From contig NZ_JAKZLF010000001.1 of assembly GCF_022808855.1 (NCBI RefSeq), forward strand, positions 246,597 to 310,596: a stretch of DNA of 64,000 nucleotides. The letters run 5' to 3'. Each line of letters starts with the position of its first letter. Position 1 is the stretch's first letter. Positions 45,612 to 56,084 of the stretch are shown here, piece by piece. The translations under genes were made by a program, and so were the position numbers. The stretch comes from Anaeromyxobacter soli (GTDB taxonomy: Bacteria; Myxococcota; Myxococcia; Myxococcales; Anaeromyxobacteraceae). The notes under the pieces were generated by a model. That model was not told where the DNA came from and ran no database searches. It saw only the letters and a list, made by a program, of their open reading frames with translations.

Positions 45612-45876
45612 CCGACTTAACGCTAACTGTCGCAGGCGTCAACCGGCGCGCGCGTTCCCGCACGCAGTGGACAGCTCCCCAGGAGCGCGCGCCCCCTCCG
45701 GGCAGCGGCGGCGTCCCTCGTCGGGGAGAATCTCCCCGCCCGCGGGCGCGAACCGTCCCCGTTCTCCCCGACCCCGAGCGCTCGGGCGGGGCCACGCCGC
45801 TCGATCGGCCGCAACCCACTCGGCCGGCTTCTCCGTGACGTGCCGGCGCGAGCGCCACATCTTACGCTCGGTGACC

Positions 45877-46113
45877 ATGTCACCCGTCGATCCTCGAGCC
45901 CCTGCCCCGCCGCCGCGCTCGCGGCGCTGGGCGCGCGCGCGCGTCGTCCGCGCGGTCGCCCGCGTCGCGTGGATGGACGTCGTCGCCTTCCTCGGAGCGG
46001 GCGCCGCGATGCTCCCGATCCTCCGGCGCCGGCGCCCGCTCGGCCGCGAGCTGCACCCGGGCGACGCGGTCGCCCCGACGCCGCCCACCGACCGCCGCGC
46101 CTCGCAGGCCTGA
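45877..46113 (+). CDS. Possible small basic membrane-associated protein
   Basis: A possible 78-residue protein with an arginine-rich N-terminus, one hydrophobic segment (WMDVVAFLGAGAAMLPIL) and a second basic stretch RRRRPLGREL. It ends 8 nt before the glycosyltransferase start, so it could be the first gene of that operon. No family resemblance and no strong ribosome-binding site; it may be a chance frame. Confidence 0.35.
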   Translation: MSPVDPRAPAPPPRSRRWARARVVRAVARVAWMDVVAFLGAGAAMLPILRRRRPLGRELHPGDAVAPTPPTDRRASQA

Positions 46114-46121
46114 GCCCCCGA

Positions 46122-47249
46122 ATGCGAATCGGCATCGTCACCGAGTACTACTACCCGAGCATCGGCGGCGTTCAGGAGCACGTCCACCACTTCGCCCGCG
46201 AGGCGCGCCGCCTCGGCCACGTCGCGCGCATCGTCACGAGCGAGATGCCGGATCTCGCCGCGGCCGACGCCGCCGGCGGCCCGGGCGTCGCCGAGGCGCC
46301 GGACGTGCTGCGCGTGGGGCGGAGCGTCCCGCTCTACCTGAACGGCGGCTTCGGACGCGTGTCCGTCGGCTATGGCCTCTCCCGGACGGTGCGCGAGACG
46401 CTCGAGCGCGAGCGGTTCGACGTCGTGCACGTGCACTGCCCGCTCACCCCGGTCCTCCCCTGGCTCGCGATCCACCACGCGCGCTGCCCGGTGGTCGGGA
46501 CCTTCCACACGAACTTCCGCCCCGGCCGCGCCTGGGCGCTCACGCAGCTCTGGCAGCGCCGCTACCTCGAGCGGCTCGACGCGGCCGTCGCGGTGTCCCA
46601 CGCGGCGGCAGGGCCGTACGAGCAGCGGCTGCGCGCCAGCTTCCGCATCATCCCGAACGGCGTGGACACGGAGCGCTTCGGCTCGGGCCAGCGGCTCGAA
46701 CGCTTCGACGACGGGCGTCTCAACGTGCTCTGGGTGGGGCGGCTCGAGCCGCGCAACGGCCTCGACGTGATGATCGAGGCGTTCGCCCTCCTCCGCCGCT
46801 CCTTGCCCGCGCGGCTCCTCGTCGTCGGGGACGGTCCGCTCCGCGGCCGCTACGAGGACCGGGTCCCCCCGGAGCTCCGCGACGAGATCGTGTTCGCGGG
46901 CGTCTCCCGTGACGACCGGCCGGACTGGTACGCGACCGCGGACGTCTACTGCGCGCCCACCCGCATCGCGTCGTTCGGGGTGACGCTCCTCGAGGCGATG
47001 AGCGCCGGGAAGCCCGTCCTGGCGTCGGACATCGCCGGCTTCCGCGAGGTCATGCAGCACGAGCGCGAGGGAGAGCTCCTCCCGCCGGCCGACCCGGCGG
47101 CGTGGGCGCGCGCGCTCGCGCGCCTCGCTTCGGACCGCGCGCTCGCGGCGGCCTACGGTGCGCGCGGCAAGCTCACCGCGACGCGGTACGCGTGGCCGCG
47201 GGTGGCGCGCCAGGTGCTCGAGCTGTACCGCGCGGTCGGCGCGGCCTGA
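46122..47249 (+). CDS. Family 4 glycosyltransferase
   Basis: A 375-residue GT-B fold glycosyltransferase of the PimA/phosphatidylinositol mannosyltransferase-like group. N-terminal acceptor domain with YYPSIGGVQEHVHHFAREARRLGH; C-terminal nucleotide-sugar domain with NVLWVGRLEPRNGLDVMIEAF and the E-x7-E-like motif ASFGVTLLEAMSAGKPVLAS. It should add a hexose to a lipid or glycan acceptor at the inner membrane. The next gene, 53 nt downstream, carries a polysaccharide deacetylase domain, so both may serve an envelope glycolipid or exopolysaccharide. Confidence 0.9.
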   Translation: MRIGIVTEYYYPSIGGVQEHVHHFAREARRLGHVARIVTSEMPDLAAADAAGGPGVAEAPDVLRVGRSVPLYLNGGFGRVSVGYGLSRTVRETLERERFDVVHVHCPLTPVLPWLAIHHARCPVVGTFHTNFRPGRAWALTQLWQRRYLERLDAAVAVSHAAAGPYEQRLRASFRIIPNGVDTERFGSGQRLERFDDGRLNVLWVGRLEPRNGLDVMIEAFALLRRSLPARLLVVGDGPLRGRYEDRVPPELRDEIVFAGVSRDDRPDWYATADVYCAPTRIASFGVTLLEAMSAGKPVLASDIAGFREVMQHEREGELLPPADPAAWARALARLASDRALAAAYGARGKLTATRYAWPRVARQVLELYRAVGAA

Positions 47250-47302
47250 GCGGCACCTCGGGTGATCGCGCGCGCCGTCGTATAGGATTCTCCAGGGACC
47301 CG

Positions 47303-49087
47303 ATGCCGCTCCGCAAGCAGGCCCTCCTCGCGGTCGCCGTCGCCGCGCTCGCCGCCCTCCTCGGCGGCGCCGCGCTCCTCGCCGTGCGCGGCAGCCCCTT
47401 TGCGGGGCTCGGGCTCGCGGCGGTCACCCTCGCGCTCGCCGCGGCCGCCGCCGACGCGCTGTGGCCGACGTTCGATCCCGGCGGGACGAGCCTGCGCGCC
47501 GGGCGCCGCGATCGCCCCGAGGTCGCCCTCACCTTCGACGACGGGCCGGGGCCGGACACGGGCGCGGTGCTCGACGCCCTCGACCGCGCCGGCGTGAAGG
47601 CCACCTTCTTCGTGCTCGGCCGCGCCGCCGAGGCGGCCCCCGAGCTCGTGCGCGAGACGGCCCGGCGTGGGCACCTCGTCGCACAGCACGGCCACGGCCA
47701 CGTGAAGCTCCACCTCGCGGGCCCGGCCACCCTCGCGGCGGAGCTCGACCGCGGCGCCGCCGCGATCCGCGCGGCGGGGGTCGAGCCGGCGCCGTTCTTC
47801 CGCGCGCCGCACGGCTTCAAGTCGGCGCTGCTCCGCCGGGCCCTGCGGAGACGCGGCCTCGTGCTCGTCGCGTGGACGCGCGGCGTCTGGGACACGGAGC
47901 GGCCGGGCGCCGCGGCGATCGCGGATCGCGCCTGCGCCCGGATGCGCGGCGGCGAGATCCTGCTGCTCCATGACGGCGCCGGCGAGGCGGCCGGCGAGCG
48001 CGACCCCGCGCCGGCGCGACGCCGGGAGCAGACGGCCGAGGCGATCCCCGAGCTCGTCCGCCGCTGGCGCGCCGCGGGGTTCCGCTTCGTGACGCTCGAC
48101 CGGCTCGAGCGATCTCCGCGCGCCGCCGGCGGTGGCCTCGCCGCGCGGCTCGGCGGGCTCGCCGTCCTGGCCTTCCTCGTGACGCTCGGGCTGCGTCACG
48201 CCGACGTCCGGGGCGTCGCGCGCGCGCTCGCCGGCGCCGACCCGGCGCTGCTCCTCGCGGCGGCGCTCGCGAACGTGGGCGGGCTCGCGGCGCAGGCGCT
48301 GCGCTGGCACGTGCTCGTCCGCCCCGTGGCGCCACGCGCGACCTACGGCGCGAGCTTCCGCGCCCTCGTCGGCGGCTACGCGCTCGGCCTCGTGCTGCCG
48401 GCGCGCGCCGCCGACCCCGCCCGCGCCCACCTGCACGCGCGCGCGAGCGGGAGCCCCACCGCCACGCTCCTCGCCACCGTCGGCCTCGATCACCTCACCG
48501 CCTCGTTCGCCTTCCTGGGCGGGCTCGGGCTCTTCGGCTTGTTCGCGCCCCTGCCCGGCTGGGCTCGCTCCGCCGCGTGGTCCACCCTCGCGGTCGCGAC
48601 CGCCGCCGCCGCCCTCGCGGCGCTCCTGGCGCGGCGCGAGGGGGCCGCCGCGCACGCGGGGTGGCTCGCCCGGACCTGGGCGCGCCTGAGGAGCGGCCTC
48701 ACGGCGGCGGGCGACCCGCGCGTCGTCGCGAGATCGCTCGCCGCCGCGCTCCTCGGCTGGACGGCGGAGACGCTCGTCGCGCTCCTCTGCCTCCCCGCGC
48801 TGCACATGCCCGCCTCGCTCACGGTGGCGGTGCTCATGGTGGTGGCGACGACGCTCTCCTCGGCGGTGTCGGTCTCGCCGGGGAACGCCGGCGTCTTCGA
48901 GCTCGCGGCCGTCGTCGCGCTGGAGGCGCTCGGCGTCGACCGGGAGCTCGCCCTCGCCTACGCGCTCGGCTTCCACCTCGTGCACGTCGTGCCGGTGGCG
49001 CTGCTCGGGGTCGCGTTCGCCGCCCGAGGCGGGACGCGCGACCTCATGGGCACGCCGGCGGGCGCGCCGCCGGACGAGGCCCGCTGA
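47303..49087 (+). CDS. Polysaccharide deacetylase fused to UPF0104/AglD-like membrane domain
   Basis: A 594-residue two-part membrane protein. Two N-terminal hydrophobic segments (residues 8-55) lead to a NodB-type deacetylase domain (about 65-270) with all five motifs: TFDDGPGPDT, the histidine motif AQHGHGHVKLH, FFRAPHG, WTRGVWDT and ILLLHDG. After residue 285 come about eight transmembrane helices of the lysylphosphatidylglycerol synthase-TM/UPF0104 type, with SPGNAGVFELAAVVALEALGV as the conserved end motif. The fusion would couple sugar deacetylation to a flippase-like or glycolipid membrane step. The upstream glycosyltransferase is its likely partner. Confidence 0.88.
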   Translation: MPLRKQALLAVAVAALAALLGGAALLAVRGSPFAGLGLAAVTLALAAAAADALWPTFDPGGTSLRAGRRDRPEVALTFDDGPGPDTGAVLDALDRAGVKATFFVLGRAAEAAPELVRETARRGHLVAQHGHGHVKLHLAGPATLAAELDRGAAAIRAAGVEPAPFFRAPHGFKSALLRRALRRRGLVLVAWTRGVWDTERPGAAAIADRACARMRGGEILLLHDGAGEAAGERDPAPARRREQTAEAIPELVRRWRAAGFRFVTLDRLERSPRAAGGGLAARLGGLAVLAFLVTLGLRHADVRGVARALAGADPALLLAAALANVGGLAAQALRWHVLVRPVAPRATYGASFRALVGGYALGLVLPARAADPARAHLHARASGSPTATLLATVGLDHLTASFAFLGGLGLFGLFAPLPGWARSAAWSTLAVATAAAALAALLARREGAAAHAGWLARTWARLRSGLTAAGDPRVVARSLAAALLGWTAETLVALLCLPALHMPASLTVAVLMVVATTLSSAVSVSPGNAGVFELAAVVALEALGVDRELALAYALGFHLVHVVPVALLGVAFAARGGTRDLMGTPAGAPPDEAR

Positions 49088-49140
49088 CTCGCCGCGGCGG
49101 CGAGGCGAGGACGGCCGCGCCCCACCGCCGCCCCCGCGGC

Positions 49141-49572
49141 TCACGCGTGCGCGCGCGCCTCCTCCGGCGCCGCCGCGCGGGCGGCGCGGCGCGCGCGGAC
49201 GGGCTCGTGCACCCGCGCCAGCTCGCCGAGCGCGAACGCGCCGCACGCCATCACCGCGTCGCGCGCGGCCACGTCGAGGAACGCGCCCGCCGTGACGAGG
49301 TTCAGCGCGATCGCGGCGAGCCACGCCATCGCCACGAAGCCGAAGATCCGCGCGAACCCGAGCAGGATCGCCGCCCCGACGACGATCTCCACGATCCCCG
49401 CGGCCCGCATGAACAGCTCCGGACGGACCGGCAGGAGCCGGATCGCGAGCGGGCTGAGGTACATCCGCCAGTCGGTGAGCAGGTTCGTGAACTTGTCGAG
49501 CCCGGCGACGATGGGCACGACGCCATAGGCGATCCGGAGCACCCGGTAGGCCTTCACTGTGGTCTTCTCCAT
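49141..49572 (-). CDS. DoxX-family membrane protein
   Basis: A 143-residue inner-membrane protein with four hydrophobic segments; VLRIAYGVVPIVAGLDKFTNLL and AAGIVEIVVGAAILLGF are the DoxX/DUF417-like pattern. DoxX proteins are variously linked to quinone-dependent thiosulfate oxidation or redox stress; role here unknown. ATG with GGAGGGAATC upstream. The 5' end abuts the ECF sigma remnant on the other strand. The C-terminus is an Ala/Arg-rich tail. Confidence 0.82.
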   Translation of the reverse strand: MEKTTVKAYRVLRIAYGVVPIVAGLDKFTNLLTDWRMYLSPLAIRLLPVRPELFMRAAGIVEIVVGAAILLGFARIFGFVAMAWLAAIALNLVTAGAFLDVAARDAVMACGAFALGELARVHEPVRARRAARAAAPEEARAHA

Positions 49573-49636
49573 GATTCCCTCCTCGCAGTCGGATGCGCGG
49601 AGGCGGCGAGGGGTTACGTTCGCCGGCCTGGCGGCC

Positions 49637-49840
49637 TCCTCGACCTGGCTCACCGGGATCGCCGTCGACGAGGCGCTCGGGCGGCTGCGGCGGACGGGTG
49701 TGGAGCGGCTCGACGCGCCGGAGGCGGAGGACGAGGCGCCTGCGTTGCCCGACCGCTCGCCCGAGGATCGGGCCGCGGCGCGAGAGGCGACGTCGTTCCT
49801 CCAGCGCGCCCTCGATCTTCTCCCGCCCGCCTCGCGTCGC
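49637..49840 (+). pseudogene. Remnant of an ECF sigma factor gene
   Basis: About 67 codons read SSTWLTGIAVDEALGRLRR...SPEDRAAAREATSFLQRALDLLPPASR, which aligns with the end of sigma region 2 (FSTWLYRIAxNxALxxLRR), the linker, and the start of region 4 (AL..LPxxxR) of extracytoplasmic-function sigma factors. Nothing resembling the DNA-binding rest of region 4 or the start of region 2 is present; the frame then continues into low-complexity sequence. It therefore looks like an internal fragment left by deletion, trapped between doxX and the cupredoxin gene. Expression is doubtful. Confidence 0.55.
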
Positions 49841-49961
49841 GCTGCGACCGGATCGTCGCCGCGGTCATGCCCCGCCTCGGCTGATCGTCGCTTTGAAGGG
49901 GCGCGCGGTCACCGCGTAACGCCTCCCGCATCCGACCGTATTGAAGGTGACTGGAGGTCGT

Positions 49962-50477
49962 ATGCGTTTCACGACGAGGTGGGGGGCGCTCCTCGCGACG
50001 CTGGTCGCGTGCGGAGGCGGTGGGTCGTCGAGCGGCTCGAGCAGCGCGACCCCGATGCCGACGCCCGGGACGACGACGCCCAGCGCGAACCCCACGGCTC
50101 AGAACGAGATCACGATCAAGGGCATGGCGTTCAGCCCGCTGAAGCTGGAGGTGGCGCCTGGCGCCACGGTGACGGTGCGGAACCTCGACTCCATGCCGCA
50201 CTCCGTCACGAGCGAAAGCACGGCAGGGGCGTTCCGCCCGGGCGCGGCGAGCGGGGTCTCGTTCGACACCGGCTCGTTCACGGGGGAGCGGACGTTCACG
50301 ATCCCCGCGAACGCGCCCGTCGGCGCGACGATCCCGTACTACTGCTCGGTCCACCTCGGCACGATGGCGACGCCGAACGGCGAGATCGTGGTCACCGCCA
50401 CACCGGCGACGACCACCCCCACGCCGACGGCGCCCTCGATGCCCTCGGCGCCCTCGAGCCCGTACGCGACCGAGTGA
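49962..50477 (+). CDS. Cupredoxin (plastocyanin-like) lipoprotein
   Basis: A 171-residue exported blue-copper protein. The lipoprotein signal ends TLVAC (lipobox LVAC), followed by a Gly/Ser/Thr/Pro-rich linker (residues about 20-50). The cupredoxin domain (about 52-148) carries a complete type 1 copper site: His in SMPHSV and Cys, His, Met in YYCSVHLGTM. A second Thr/Pro-rich tail follows. It should carry single electrons at the cell surface or periplasm. ATG with GGAGG upstream; alone in its unit, ended by a strong hairpin. Confidence 0.88.
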   Translation: MRFTTRWGALLATLVACGGGGSSSGSSSATPMPTPGTTTPSANPTAQNEITIKGMAFSPLKLEVAPGATVTVRNLDSMPHSVTSESTAGAFRPGAASGVSFDTGSFTGERTFTIPANAPVGATIPYYCSVHLGTMATPNGEIVVTATPATTTPTPTAPSMPSAPSSPYATE

Positions 50478-50483
50478 GGGAGC

Positions 50484-50519
50484 GCGCGGCGGGCCCGCCG
50501 CCCGCCCGGCCCGCCGCGC
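50484..50519 (+). terminator. Hairpin after the cupredoxin gene
   Basis: GCGCGGCGGGCC (50484-50495) pairs perfectly with GGCCCGCCGCGC (50508-50519), 12-nt loop, 6 nt past the stop codon, followed by CTTGTCC. Terminator-like with a weak U-tract. Confidence 0.6.
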
Positions 50520-50558
50520 CTTGTCCCCGGCGGGACGACGGCGTAGCCTCGCGCCTCC

Positions 50559-52267
<1,709 letters not shown>

Positions 52268-52271
<4 letters not shown>

Positions 52272-53677
52272 GCGACCCGGGCTCCTCCGCCTTCGGAATC
52301 CTGCTCGTGGACGACGAGCCGGCCTGGCTGCGCGCCATGAGCCTCACCCTGGAGCGCACCGCCGGCATCCGCCGGGTCGTCACCTGCCAGGACCCGCGGC
52401 GCGTGCTGGAGATCCTCGACGGCGACGACATCGGCGTCGTGCTCCTCGACCTCACCATGCCGCACCTCTCGGGCGAGGAGCTCCTGCCGCGCATCGCGGC
52501 GGAGCACCCCGAGGTGGCGGTCATCGTCGTCTCCGGGCTGAACCAGGTCGAGACCGCCGTGCGCTGCGTGAAGCTCGGCGCGTTCGACTACCACGTGAAG
52601 ACCGAGGAGGAGGATCGGCTCGTCGCGGGCGTCCTGCGCGCCCTCCGCATGCAGGAGCTCCAGCGGGAGAACGTCGAGGTCGCGACGCGGCTCCTCTCCG
52701 GCGAGCTCCGCCACCCGGAGGCGTTCGCCGGGATCGTGACGCGCGATCCCACCATGCGGACGCTCTTCTCGTACGTGGAGGCGGTGGCGAGGAGCGCCCA
52801 GCCCCTGCTCGTCACGGGCGAGAGCGGGGTGGGCAAGGAGCTCGTCGCGCGGGCCGCCCACGCGGTCTCCGGCTGCGCCGGGAAGCTCGTGGCCGTGAAC
52901 GTCGCCGGCCTCGACGACGCGGTCTTCGCGGACACGCTCTTCGGGCACGTGCGCGGCGCCTTCACCGGCGCGGACCAGCCGCGGCGCGGCATGGTGGAGG
53001 AGGCGGCGGACGGGACCCTGTTCCTCGACGAGATCGGCGACCTGTCGATGGCGTCGCAGGTGAAGCTCCTGCGCTTCCTGCAGGACGGCGAGTTCTTCCC
53101 GCTCGGCAGCGACCGCCCGCGGCGCGTGAAGGCGCGCGTCATCGCCGCCACGCACCAGGACCTCGCCGCGAAGGAGCGGGCCGGCAGCTTCCGGCGCGAC
53201 CTCTTCTACCGGCTGCGCACCCACCGCGTGCGCGTGCCGCCGCTGCGGGAGCGGAAGGAGGACCTGCCGCTGCTCCTCGACCACTTCCTCGAGGAGGCGT
53301 CGCGCGCGCTCGGCAAGAAGAAGCCCACGCCGCCGCGCCAGCTCGCGCAGCTCCTCGCGACGCACGACTTCCCGGGGAACGTACGCGAGCTGCGCGCGAT
53401 GGTGTTCGACGCGGTCACGCTCCACGTGGATCGCGTCCTGTCGATGGACGCCTTCGTGGCGGCGATCGGGCGCGTCGCCGACGGCGGCCGCGCCGATCCG
53501 GAGGCGGACGCGAACCCGTTCGCCGGGGCCGAGCGGCTCCCCACGTTCGACGAGGCGCTCGAGCTCCTCGCCCGCGAGGCCATGGCGCGAGCCGGCGGCA
53601 ACCAGACGCTCGCGGCCCGCCTCATCGGCCTCTCGCAGCCCGCCCTGTCGAAGCGCCTCAAGGCCTGGCGTCGGTGA
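52268..53677 (+). CDS. NtrC-family sigma-54 response regulator (second copy, probable dctA regulator)
   Basis: A 469-residue paralogue of the regulator at 17245-18657. Receiver with Asp15/Asp16, phospho-Asp61 (LLDLTMPHLSG) and Lys in YHVKTEEED; AAA+ domain with GESGVGKE, GAFTGA and FLDEIGD; C-terminal GGNQTLAARLIGLSQPALSKRL helix-turn-helix, nearly identical to the first copy in the recognition helix region, which fits the shared DNA boxes before dcuB and dctA. GTG start overlapping the kinase stop. Confidence 0.92.
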
Positions 53678-53858
53678 ATGATCTCACGGGGGCTGCGCCC
53701 TCAGGATTCGTCACATCTTCGGCTGCTGACCGGGGGAGCGGCTTCGGTCGGCCGAGCGGCGCACCGCGCGCTCCGGCTGGTCATTGACGGGTCGGCACGC
53801 GCGCGCCGGGAACGCTCAGGGCGGAGCACTGCTCGGCCAACTCCGGGTCGCCGCAGGG

Positions 53859-55067
53859 TCACGGCGCCCACATTCCCAGCTGCATGACGGGACGCAGAGG
53901 CGCCACGTCAGCGCGCGAGAGCGACGATGGCCCGTCGCCCGCGTCGCGGCGGAAGCGGTCCATGTGCTCGCGTCCGAAGGTTCTCTCTGCGTGAAGTAGG
54001 TTGTGAGCTCGGCAGGCGAGTCGAAGATTCTCGAACGTGGACGGTCCCCCGAGGGCGGCGGGCTGGATGTGGTCGAGCTCGAGCTTCCAGCGGCTGTTGC
54101 AGCGGCAGCCGTCCGGGCCGACCCAGGCGCAGCGCCCGCCATCGCGCGTCCACACTGCGCGGCGCACTATCGCCGGGATCGTGGTCCTCGTGGCCGGCGG
54201 CTTCGCCGCGGTCTTCTTCGTCGTGGCGGCATTCCCGGCCTGCTTCGCTCCCTTCGTCTTCCGCTCCGGCGCGACCGCGCCCTTGCGCTTGCCGTGCTTC
54301 TGGATGGCGCAGCGGATCGCCTCGTGGAGCACCGCCGCGAGGTCGCCGTCCGGGACCTTGTGCGACAGGAGCGACCGGAGCGTCTCGAGGTCCTCCTTGC
54401 AGGCGCGGTCGAGCGTGACCCGGAGAGACCAGTGGCTCTCCGAGACGGCGAGTGTCTCGGCCCTTCGCTTCGGCTGCGCGACGGGGGGCGAAGGCGCCGG
54501 CAGCGCGTCGGCCGCAGGGCCCGGATCGAGGGTCGGCTTCGCGGTGCCGGGCTCGGTCGCCGTCTCGGCCTGTCCTGCATCGGACGCCGGGAGCTGCAGC
54601 GCTGCGCTTCCCGCGGTGGGCGCGCGGTCGGTGAGCTTGCGGAGGCCAGCACGCGGAGCGGTGCGCGCCTGGACGGAGACGACGAGCTGCTCGACCTCGG
54701 CCCGGGTCCGGAAGGCGGCGCGAGCGAGGAGGTCGTCCACGTTCTCCTCGGTGAGCACCTGGCCGAGGAGCGCCACGGTGGACAAACACAGACGCCCATC
54801 GCGCAGCGGAGCCTCGAGGATCGGGAAGCGGCGCAGCACCCGCATCGCCTGGATGCGCCGGCCGGCGGCGCCCTCGCGGAGGTGAAGCGCCTCCAAACAG
54901 TACGCCCAGAGGGACGCATGGCCGACCTCGACGAAGGCGCGGCGCCGATCGAACTCGTCGAGGTGCAGGAGAAAGTCGACCTGGACGTTCCGTTCCTCTC
55001 CGGCGAGCTCGCGCAGGCGAAGGGCGAGGACATTCGACTCGAGAGCAGCGGGGGCGAGCGCAGACAT
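53859..55067 (-). CDS. HNH endonuclease-domain protein
   Basis: A 402-residue protein. The N-terminal half is helical and resembles the DUF222-like region of solitary HNH proteins; the middle is a Pro/Ala/Lys-rich linker (about residues 165-310). The C-terminal HNH nuclease has CAWVGPDGCRC, the catalytic LELDHIQPAALGG and NLRLACRAHNLLHAERTFG. Such genes are often multicopy and of unknown use, unlinked to mobile-element genes. Start ATG at 55067 with GGAGGTGC. Base composition is a little lower in GC than neighbours, hinting at acquisition. No terminal repeats seen. Confidence 0.82.
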   Translation of the reverse strand: MSALAPAALESNVLALRLRELAGEERNVQVDFLLHLDEFDRRRAFVEVGHASLWAYCLEALHLREGAAGRRIQAMRVLRRFPILEAPLRDGRLCLSTVALLGQVLTEENVDDLLARAAFRTRAEVEQLVVSVQARTAPRAGLRKLTDRAPTAGSAALQLPASDAGQAETATEPGTAKPTLDPGPAADALPAPSPPVAQPKRRAETLAVSESHWSLRVTLDRACKEDLETLRSLLSHKVPDGDLAAVLHEAIRCAIQKHGKRKGAVAPERKTKGAKQAGNAATTKKTAAKPPATRTTIPAIVRRAVWTRDGGRCAWVGPDGCRCNSRWKLELDHIQPAALGGPSTFENLRLACRAHNLLHAERTFGREHMDRFRRDAGDGPSSLSRADVAPLRPVMQLGMWAP

Positions 55068-55788
55068 GGGGTGCACCTCCAGTACACCCTTCGTAGCACG
55101 CGATTTCCGGAGCTCCGGAGACGCTCCAGGCTCGCGCCTGCGCGGCGCTATTCGCTGCACCCTCGTCGATGCCTTTCCTCGGTCTCCGCGCGTGACACGC
55201 GCGAGGCGCGTGCGCGAGAGCGGCCCTTCCGCGCCGGTCCAATGCCGGACCGCGATCGAGGCGAGAAGGCGTCAACGGGAAATGTTTCACCCACCGCATC
55301 TGGGACGCCTTGCCTCGTCGCGAGAAGAGCCGCGGCACCGGCCGGCACTACCGCTGGCGATAGCTGTCACCCAAGGTGAATACGGTCGACCTCGAGCTGC
55401 GGAGGCGCCTTCGAGAAGTCCGCGTGCACCCCGCGCGAAGTCACGCCGTCGCTGTGCCCGGTTCGACACTACGAGACGCTCGCCTGCGCCCCCGCCTTCC
55501 CGCGTTCATCGGGGTCGAGCACGAGCGCGCGCGCCGACCCCGTCGATGCCCCGAATCCGCCATGCGCACGGAAGCCGTGGTAACACCCGCCGCTCGTCCG
55601 GCGAGTACCCGCACTTGTGACGAATGATGAGGGCTGCGCCCCGCCCCACCCCTGCTCGCCGGGTCCCGTGCGCCACCGCGCGCGGCTTCGCCGCTGTCGC
55701 GATGGCGCCCCGGCTTTGCTCGCTTCGCTCGCACGGGGAACGGCGCGCTGCTCCCGCCGAGCGAAGCTCGGCGGGGCCCTTTCGACGA

Positions 55789-55832
55789 GAAGGGCCATTC
55801 CCTCCGGAATGGTCATGCCTCCCGGAATGACC
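55789..55832. promoter_or_regulatory. Putative enhancer boxes, dctA-distal
   Basis: CCATTCC-CTCC-GGAATGG is a perfect dyad (55795-55812), and GGTCAT (55811-55816) pairs with ATGACC (55827-55832) in a second dyad. GAATGGTCATGC here is identical over 12 bases to the box before dcuB. The cluster lies about 190-230 bp upstream of the predicted start. Confidence 0.6.
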
Positions 55833-55903
55833 GCTCCCGGACGCCGCGCAGCGCGCGTCCCTGCGCGCCCGCGCGCGCTTTCCCTCGAGCGCCGATGACG
55901 ATC

Positions 55904-55916
55904 GGAATGGCCCTTC
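55904..55916. promoter_or_regulatory. Putative enhancer box, dctA-proximal
   Basis: GGAATGGCCCTTC is the exact reverse complement of GAAGGGCCATTCC at 55789-55801, about 110 bp upstream of the predicted start. A 13-bp perfect match across 100 bp is unlikely by chance and suits looping by an NtrC-type oligomer. Confidence 0.6.
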
Positions 55917-55997
55917 GCGCGCGCCCGCCCGGCCCGATGGGCCGTGGCACGCGCCCCGGCGTGCATTTCTTCGACTTTCGCCGGATCGGCGCTCCCG

Positions 55998-56011
55998 GGC
56001 ACATCGCGTGC
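55998..56011 (+). promoter_or_regulatory. Putative sigma-54 promoter of dctA
   Basis: CGGGCACATCGCGTGCTGT: GG (55998-55999) and GC (56010-56011) are 10 nt apart. Shares GGCAC-N4-CGTGCT with the elements before dcuB and ric. The predicted start is near 56023, giving a leader of about 60 nt. Confidence 0.6.
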
Positions 56012-56084
56012 TGTGGAGGAGCGCGCTCCCGTCCTCTCGTGGCGCGGCGCGACGGCGGCGCGGCGCCGCCAGGAGGAGGCTCAC

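Larger units (their letters stand above)
55068..56084. other. Long intergenic control region upstream of dctA
   Basis: About 1 kb between divergent HNH and dctA genes. I find no supported protein; frames on the plus strand near 55066-55620 are arginine/proline-rich and look non-coding. A small dyad TCACC-CAA-GGTGA lies at 55367-55379. From 55789 on, the region carries repeated GGAATGG boxes and a -24/-12 promoter (listed separately). The stretch 55680-55790 is rich in short inverted repeats (GCGAAGCTCGGCGGG type). Confidence 0.5.

Noticed and set aside
49593..49919. A 108-codon frame between doxX and the cupredoxin gene
   Set aside because: It is another reading frame over the ECF sigma remnant and is Arg/Pro-rich without any family likeness.
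55066..55620. Plus-strand frame divergent from the HNH gene
   Set aside because: Low-complexity Arg/Pro/Ser sequence without domains, and it overlaps the HNH start region.
55930..55960. TGGCACG at 55945 as the dctA -24 element
   Set aside because: The following GC dinucleotides lie 11 or 15 nt away rather than the strict 10, so the element at 55998 was preferred.
55944..56084. Longer DctA start giving 47 extra residues
   Set aside because: The extension covers the predicted sigma-54 promoter and is not hydrophobic or family-like; the GTG at 56085 has an excellent ribosome-binding site.
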